From: Rutstroemia sp. NJR-2017a BVV2
Lineage: Eukaryota > Ascomycota > Leotiomycetes > Helotiales > Rutstroemiaceae
Direction of reading: 5' to 3'
Length of the DNA stretch: 64,000 nucleotides
NCBI GenBank assembly: GCA_002946415.1
Contig: NJPS01000062.1
Span: forward strand, 930,001 to 994,000
Each line of letters starts with the position of its first letter. Position 1 is the first letter of the stretch. This document shows positions 58,231 through 64,000 of this stretch, piece after piece. Both the position numbers and the translations under genes were made by a program. The notes under the pieces were generated by a model. The model saw nothing but the letters and a program-made list of their open reading frames with translations. It was not told the DNA's origin and did no database searches.

Positions 58231-59107
58231 TCAGTTTTGTCATTTTCCGCTTCTCATGGACCATGGTGCTTTTGGCCGGTTCTATGTTTTACTTGGGGGA
58301 GGATGGTTGAGTTTTCCTTGCTTGTGGAAAGTTTTGTTTGTTGGTGTACGCCTTCATGATCTCTGGTGTTGGGGTGAGTGTTATTTCGGAGCAACACCCG
58401 TGGCAGTTTTGGTTTACAGTTTTACTTTACACTCTTTTTGAAGCAATGTAGTTACTAGAGGTTCTCGTAATCTTCTACCCAATCTTTTAAGTCAAAAAAG
58501 CTGATTAGGCAAACAATGCTTCGTATCACCAGTTTGTGATATCGTGGTCCTCGAGCGTTGTGATCAACGTGCCTGGTTAGAATCTTACATGCCCCGCATC
58601 ATTGATACACCTTGGCCGCACTGCCACAGAATGAAATCAAAGCGACAATTTAGTTAAATCCGTCCCATGTAAAATCTACTATGACCTGGGCACAATGTAT
58701 GTATTCCTCCGAAAATAGGGTCTAACCGTTGGTTTGCGAAAACGATCCAGACATGGGTTGTTGGTGCCGTAGTCTTTGACTCTTCACCGGTGCCATAGTC
58801 CTATGAATGTCAATATATCTATTCCTAACAGATATTCACGCCATCTTGGGACTGTTTCATCAAATATGGGTTCCGCTGGCAGTGAAACTTATTTTCTGTT
58901 TCCTGGGAACACGATGGTGGGCTTCGCCTCCAGCTGCAGTTGGCACTCCAAATAGTTCTCCAAAAGCTTGGTGTTATATAATCTCCCCAAGTTCGCCATC
59001 TCAACTACTGTTTTGTTTCAACTCACCCAACTCTCCGAGGTCGATTGCAACTGTCCCAAATTCATTTACCACCCCACAGTGCGAGAAACACCAAGTCAAT
59101 TCTAATC
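58231..59107. other. Intergenic, no gene recognised
   Basis: 877 bp between family members 2 and 3. No convincing frame. Confidence 0.5.
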
Positions 59108-59729
59108 ATGAAACTCATTCAGTCTGCTAGCGTCCTCCCTGGACTCCTCGCCGGCGTGTGGGCAGCTCCTACATTGAAAGTTCCAAGACTTGCTTGCGAC
59201 TTGGTCAAATCGCAAATCTCCGTTCTCATGATGAATGAGTTTGAAGCAATTGTGGTACGTCAACAATCATCCATAAAAACTGCCAAAACCTAACTAACAA
59301 CCCACTACATAGGCAACCAATTTGTACCTCGATGCCGTGTTCGACAACAGCACAATCTCCAATCCGGGCAAATTTAGCCAAATTTTCAGCGGCTTTTTCG
59401 CAGAGAAGCAGGATGCACTTTCGAAGCTGGCTCTATGTGTCACAGACCAGAATGCTATCCAAGGAATCGAAGGCTCGCTCTCGGCCATGGATCGTGCCCT
59501 CGATGACTGTACCACCAACGTTCAGGACAACGATTCGACTACGGTTTTAGCGGACGCCGAGACAATCAAGGGCCTTAGATGCAACAACTTGTTGCCTGCT
59601 ATCGCTAGTTTCCTGGCCTCGGCTACATCTGGCGTGGATCTGGACATCTTGACGTTCCCACCAGGACCGAGAGCTTGCGAGTTGGTAGTCAGCAATGGCG
59701 TGGCGACTTACCCCCTGACCCAAGGGTAG
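59108..59729 (+). CDS. Small secreted protein, tandem family member 3
   Basis: Exons 59108-59254 and 59313-59729, with a 58-bp phase-0 intron (GTACGT...TAG), give 187 residues. The signal peptide is MKLIQSASVLPGLLAGVWAA. The intron follows NEFEAIV, the equivalent place to members 1 and 2. It carries the LRCNNLLPAIAS block and a C-terminal PGPRACELVVSNGVATYPL corresponding to the sister genes, plus additional cysteines (ACDLV, ALCVT, DDCTT) that could form disulfides. It is the most cysteine-rich and best-preserved member. No family name recognised. Confidence 0.78.
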
Positions 59730-60736
59730 GCTCATGGTAGTTTCTATTAACGGCCATGGGAGCTCTACTCTTTCTTTTGTTTTCGGTCACATGTTTGCAA
59801 GTTACCAGTGACCTGGGAAGCGTGGGTAAACAGGGGTTTGTTTCCTATTGGCGTTTGTTTCTCTTTTGAAGGTCATTCTTTGCCTGTTGATCTTCCCTTT
59901 AAGTTATTAGTATATCTATATAACCATCGGGATCATATGTTAGATTAGAATCTTGTTACCCCTAGTATCGTGCCCAAAATTGATGGCGTGAGGTATCAAA
60001 ATCGCAAGTATCAAGTAACTATACACACATGAATCAGGACCTCTTATTTCAACCGCGGTTCTCATCTAAAGAGCTAGCTCCCCAGATAAACCGGCTCAGA
60101 GCTGCTTCCTATGAGTGTCAGAGAATGTAAAACATTCCCGGTTATAATTCGAACACTCAGTAAATTTCAGCGAGGTCCTCCACAGCAACTTCACTGCCTC
60201 TCTCCAGGCATTTCCTTGCTTTATGCATACCGGAAATTAATAGTACGTCAGCTAACTTACATGCATTAGGGAACATGCAAGATTGACGATGTCATGATCT
60301 GCCGTGCCTCATGCGGGCCGCCACCTTGGCACGTCGACGACCTCATTAGGGGAAGCACATGTTGCACCCGATTCAAATTACCCCCCTTTAGAAGCTATCA
60401 TATTCTATTTCTGAATACCACTAGGAGATTCATTGAATATTAATAGCAGCATGATACCCGAAGTGCTATCTGAGCCAACACATAGGCCTTTCTTGTCTCC
60501 TCAACCTGTTCCAGATTCCGACTTGGAGCACAACGGCATGTACACTGAGCCTCTCTAATCCCTGGACAAAGAGCTAAAGACTCCATTACAGGCGTAATTT
60601 ATTAGCTGCAGCCGAAGCCCTGACTATCAAAGAGTCGCAGGCCCTGCTAAACCAACGAGAGATGCATAAAAACGACTTCGCCATGAGTAAAACTTCCGAG
60701 GGCCAAATTTGAAATCCCAAGACCCCTCAACTAAGT
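59730..60736. other. Intergenic, no gene recognised
   Basis: 1 kb. A short open stretch near 60596-60685 (LLAAAEALTIKESQALLNQR) is protein-like but isolated. Confidence 0.4.
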
Positions 60737-61249
60737 TTGACCCCAAAAGACCTCCCATTTCCAGCGAGATGTCGAGTGAGTGCGTCATATTTCCAAATCA
60801 AGACAACAACGGCGTTGCTAAGTTTAATGCTTCACTCACGCTCGAGTAGAGGACCCCGCTTGCTGATCCTTTGCAAAAACTGGGCATCATACGACCTCTT
60901 AGCTAATGCTACACATGTGAACATTCAAGACAGCAGCAAGAACATAACGATCATGGATGAAAATGCAGCCAGCTTCATAGACCTTGGGTGCAGTCACTTG
61001 AGGCATTCCATTGTAACTGTAGTAACTGGTCTTTCTGGACGTTCAGGGCTCACCACCAAGGGATTTCCTATCAGGCCCACTATTCGTCCATTGCTAGAGG
61101 ACGCCTTACAAAGCCCACCTGTGCCGAAGTATCCACTGATCCCTGATGTCAGAGAATGGACGGTTCATGGAGCAGACTGGACCCACTGGATCCAAGCGAT
61201 TTGTTCGAATCGAGTACAACTGTCTCCTTTCATGCTGATTATCTTGTAG
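60737..61249 (+). pseudogene. Possible relic of the tandem secreted family (member 4)
   Basis: An open frame with a segment LLANATHVNIQDSSKNITIM and IDLGC that lines up with RNAKHVNVNFADITDGAVHLC of member 2, at the same spacing relative to the expected start. No signal peptide, no WCxQxLP block and no conserved C-terminus follow, so it is either a decayed copy or coincidence. Confidence 0.35.
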
Positions 61250-61926
61250 GTATCTCGGGTTGTGAGCGACTTGCAGAATCGTGCCTTTCCGTTTTCTGAC
61301 ATTTCGCTGAACGATGGTGGCAACATTCATTCGTGTATCTTTTTCCTTGTGCGAGGTACTGGATCCCGGGATGGAGCACAGGATACCTTTTGGTGATTGG
61401 AGAAACACACTGTCATTATTCATCCTTCGCAGGGGACGAGACACTGGATGAAGAGGCGAACATAAGACCATCCCGACGATAGGACAATTCAATATGGTAT
61501 GCTGCTCATAAACTCTATTGATACCGTGATTTGGCCAATTTCTCAGCATTATTAAGCAAACCCCGAACCATTCGTACTACGAAGATCATGAGGATACCAG
61601 GAAGCTTTTCAAGAGGTTCAATGGTACTTCTTATCTATCACGTACAAGATGCGCAGAGCACGCAATGAGGGGTACGGCTCCAATCATACAATGCATGTGG
61701 TTATCATCGCTCTCTCAGTACATCGTGGTGGTAGAGAAGTAACGCGGAATAGCCGATGGTGTCAACTACAGGGTACATAGCGGCATATGCATGGTACTTA
61801 GATGCATTTCCGAACATCTTCATACATTGTAACACTGCAGAAAAGCATAAATTAAACATCAAAACTGCGATTTAGAATAATCTCAATGAGAGGCGAATCT
61901 GTTCCCGTACTCCAAGCTCACTGAAA
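61250..61926. other. Intergenic, no gene recognised
   Basis: 677 bp; the right end is the presumed promoter of the permease. Confidence 0.5.
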
Positions 61927-63932
61927 ATGTCGAGCAAAAACAACTTGGTTGTCGACGATCACGTGATACAGACCTCCAGCTCGGAAGACGTTGCGGTGGC
62001 TGTGATTAGGGAGAAGCCCAAGAAGACATGGACGAGCTATATCTGGGATACGCTGGACAAGACGCCTGAAGAAAGAAGATTTCTATTCAAACTTGATTTG
62101 GCGGTGTTGACTTTTGCATCTCTGGGTAATTGCATCCTATACATCCACGACGACAGTCTCCTCCTAACCTCTGGCGCTTTAGGATACTTCATCAAGAACC
62201 TGGATCAATCGAATATTAACAATGCCTTTGTTTCTGGAATGCAAGTATGTGAGAGCTTGAACTATGTGTATAGGCTGACCCAAATAACAGGAAAGAAGAT
62301 CTGGGTCTGTACGGTAATCAACTGAACTACATGGTAGCTACGTGGACAGCCGGATATGTTATCGGAGAAATTCCGAGTAACATCATTCTCACTCGAGTCA
62401 GGCCAGCAATATGGATTCCCACGATCGAGGTATGCGAAGTTATTCCATCTCTGGGTGCGAATTCGGAGACACTGATGCAAGCATAGGTTATATGGACTGT
62501 CTTAACGATGTGCATGTCCCGGTGTAACAATGTATCCCAAGTTTATGCTCTGCGATTCCTCATTGGATTAGCAGAAAGTGGCTTCTACCCCGGAATGCAG
62601 TATATCATTGGGTCTTGGTACAGAAAAGATGAATTGGCGAAGAGATCATGCATCTTCCATGCCACAGGAGCTCTCGGAACTATGTTCTCTGGGTATCTGA
62701 TGGCTTCTGTGTACAATCTGAATGGTAATGGAGGACTCAGAGGCTGGCAATGGTGAGTTGCAAAAAACTTCTAAGCGTTCATCCGGATCAACCCTTGCTT
62801 ACGTCGAAAGGCTTTTCATAATTGATGGAGTCATCTCTCTTCCAATAGCAATCGCTGGATACTTCATCCTGCCCGATGTCCCCGAGATCGCGAAGGCTTG
62901 GTACTTTTCCAAAGAGGTTTGTGGTCCATCGCTCCTATGTTGACAACTGCTGATGATGAAATAGGAATTGGAGTATGGCAAGAAACGTATGGAGTTAGAA
63001 GGGCGAGAGCAGAGAAAGCCGTATACGAAAGCGAAGATAAAGAAGATCCTCTCTTCCTGGCACATCTATGCTCTCACGCTCCTATATGTGTATGAAGAAC
63101 GTTCCCATTTCTGGCTTGTGCTGATTGACATAGGGCATTCAACAATGGCGCTGCAGGAGCCACACCGGTGTTTGCACAGTATTTGAAAAGCTCCAAGCAC
63201 CCGAAATATACAGTCGGCCAAATCAACACGTATCCTACAGGCACGTCCGCTGTCCAGGTTGTGACGACTCTTACCTATGCCTGGGTTTCCGATGCTGTTC
63301 TCGATGGAAGTCGATGGCCTCCTATTGTTTTTGGCGGAATAATGAACATCATTTGTTACGTTTCCCTGGCGATCTGGAACATCCCGGAAGGTTGGAGATG
63401 GGCCTGTTACTATCTCATGGGTTCAGGATATGGTCTCTCGGGTCTTTGCATGGCGTAAGAACCTCTCCATACTCTCAAATCCTCATAAAGCTAATGGGTA
63501 TCTAGCTGGGCGCATGAGATATGTAACGAGGATAATGAAGAGAGAGCGATTGTGATAGCAACCATGAACGAGATGGCATATGTCTTGCAGGCTTGGCTTC
63601 CACTCATCGTTTGGCAACAAACCAGCGCTCCAAGGTATCAGAAGGGCTTTATTACGATCTCGGTATTGGCGGTTGTACTTATCTTGACAGCTTTCACAAT
63701 CAGATTTCTCTGGGCACGGGAGAAACGCCAGTAAGTTGATATATCCAGGAGTCCACGGAATGCCATATGCTGACGATCCCGTAGAAAGGCCAATGCCAAA
63801 TTAGCTGCGAGTTCGGTTGACCAAGGGGTTGATGAGGCAGATATAGTTATTGAAAGCAGCAACAAGGCGCATGATGTAGATGAGAGAGGAGGATCAATTA
63901 GGCGTGATCCCATCAAGTTTGACGAGCCATGA
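61927..63932 (+). CDS. MFS anion:cation symporter (Dal5/allantoate permease-like)
   Basis: Nine exons, 61927-62125, 62183-62240, 62291-62429, 62487-62752, 62811-62916, 62965-63089, 63134-63454, 63506-63730 and 63785-63932, give 528 residues in phase. ACS-family signatures are [71 protein letters not shown] with [11 protein letters not shown], and [14 protein letters not shown]. Relatives import allantoate, nicotinate, pantothenate or other organic anions. Intron 2 (62241-62290) starts GCAAGT instead of GT; using it rebuilds SGM-KEDLG exactly, while the nearby GTATGT does not keep the frame. The protein is full length; the substrate is unassigned. Confidence 0.9.
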
Positions 63933-64000
63933 TTTGGTTGTGTAAATAGCACTAGATTGAGTTCGAATGGCGTTCAATACAATTGGAAGAATAAAATCAA
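63933..64000. other. 3' flank of permease gene to window edge
   Basis: 68 bp after the stop codon, ending in AATAAAATC, which resembles a polyadenylation signal. Confidence 0.4.

Noticed and set aside
1..64000. tRNA or rRNA genes
   Set aside because: Looked for GGTTCGAATC-like T-arms with matching acceptor stems; the few hits lie in coding exons or lack a partner stem.

Overview
The window looks like nuclear DNA of a filamentous ascomycete (Pezizomycotina). Genes are small and split by 45-140 bp introns with GTAAGT/GTATGT-type donors and short branch-point-to-acceptor distances, and they lie on both strands with no operons. The protein families (SAT4-type rhodopsin-domain proteins, MCT and sugar MFS carriers, a DMATS prenyltransferase, a heme-thiolate peroxidase, a Git3-type GPCR, NmrA-like and dienelactone-hydrolase proteins) are typical of plant-associated or saprotrophic moulds. 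A Leotiomycete is plausible, but that is inference only. Exon-intron models below were built by hand from reading-frame continuity and splice signals.

Layout. 0-23 kb: a GT32-type glycosyltransferase with a repeat tail, a DHA14-type drug transporter, an MCT carrier, an NmrA-like reductase, a MOSC protein, a quinate/sugar-type carrier, a rhodopsin-domain membrane protein, and an approximately 818-residue secreted Ser/Thr/Cys repeat protein. 23-31 kb: a 3.2 kb gap, an SH3 protein of the Lsb1/Pin3 type with an unusual in-frame upstream extension, a dienelactone hydrolase and a Dabb stress-barrel protein.

32-51 kb looks like a natural-product neighbourhood: a C2H2 zinc-finger protein, a repeat patch, a Git3-like GPCR, a SAT4-type membrane protein, a P450 divergently paired with an MCT carrier, a DMATS aromatic prenyltransferase convergent with that carrier, an N-terminally truncated second P450, and a secreted heme-thiolate peroxidase. 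No NRPS or PKS backbone gene is in view. Two copies of a foldback (MITE-like) element bracket the receptor-P450-carrier-prenyltransferase block.

51-64 kb: an unknown secreted protein, an Mpv17/PMP22 membrane protein, a tandem family of small secreted proteins (two intact, one with an in-frame stop, one possible relic) and a Dal5-type anion permease with a GC-AG intron.

The most interesting items are the compact prenyltransferase-P450-carrier block with a CCG-N6-CGG palindrome in its divergent promoter, the decaying tandem secreted family, the zinc-finger/GPCR/SAT4 group next to the metabolic genes, and the extended SH3 protein.
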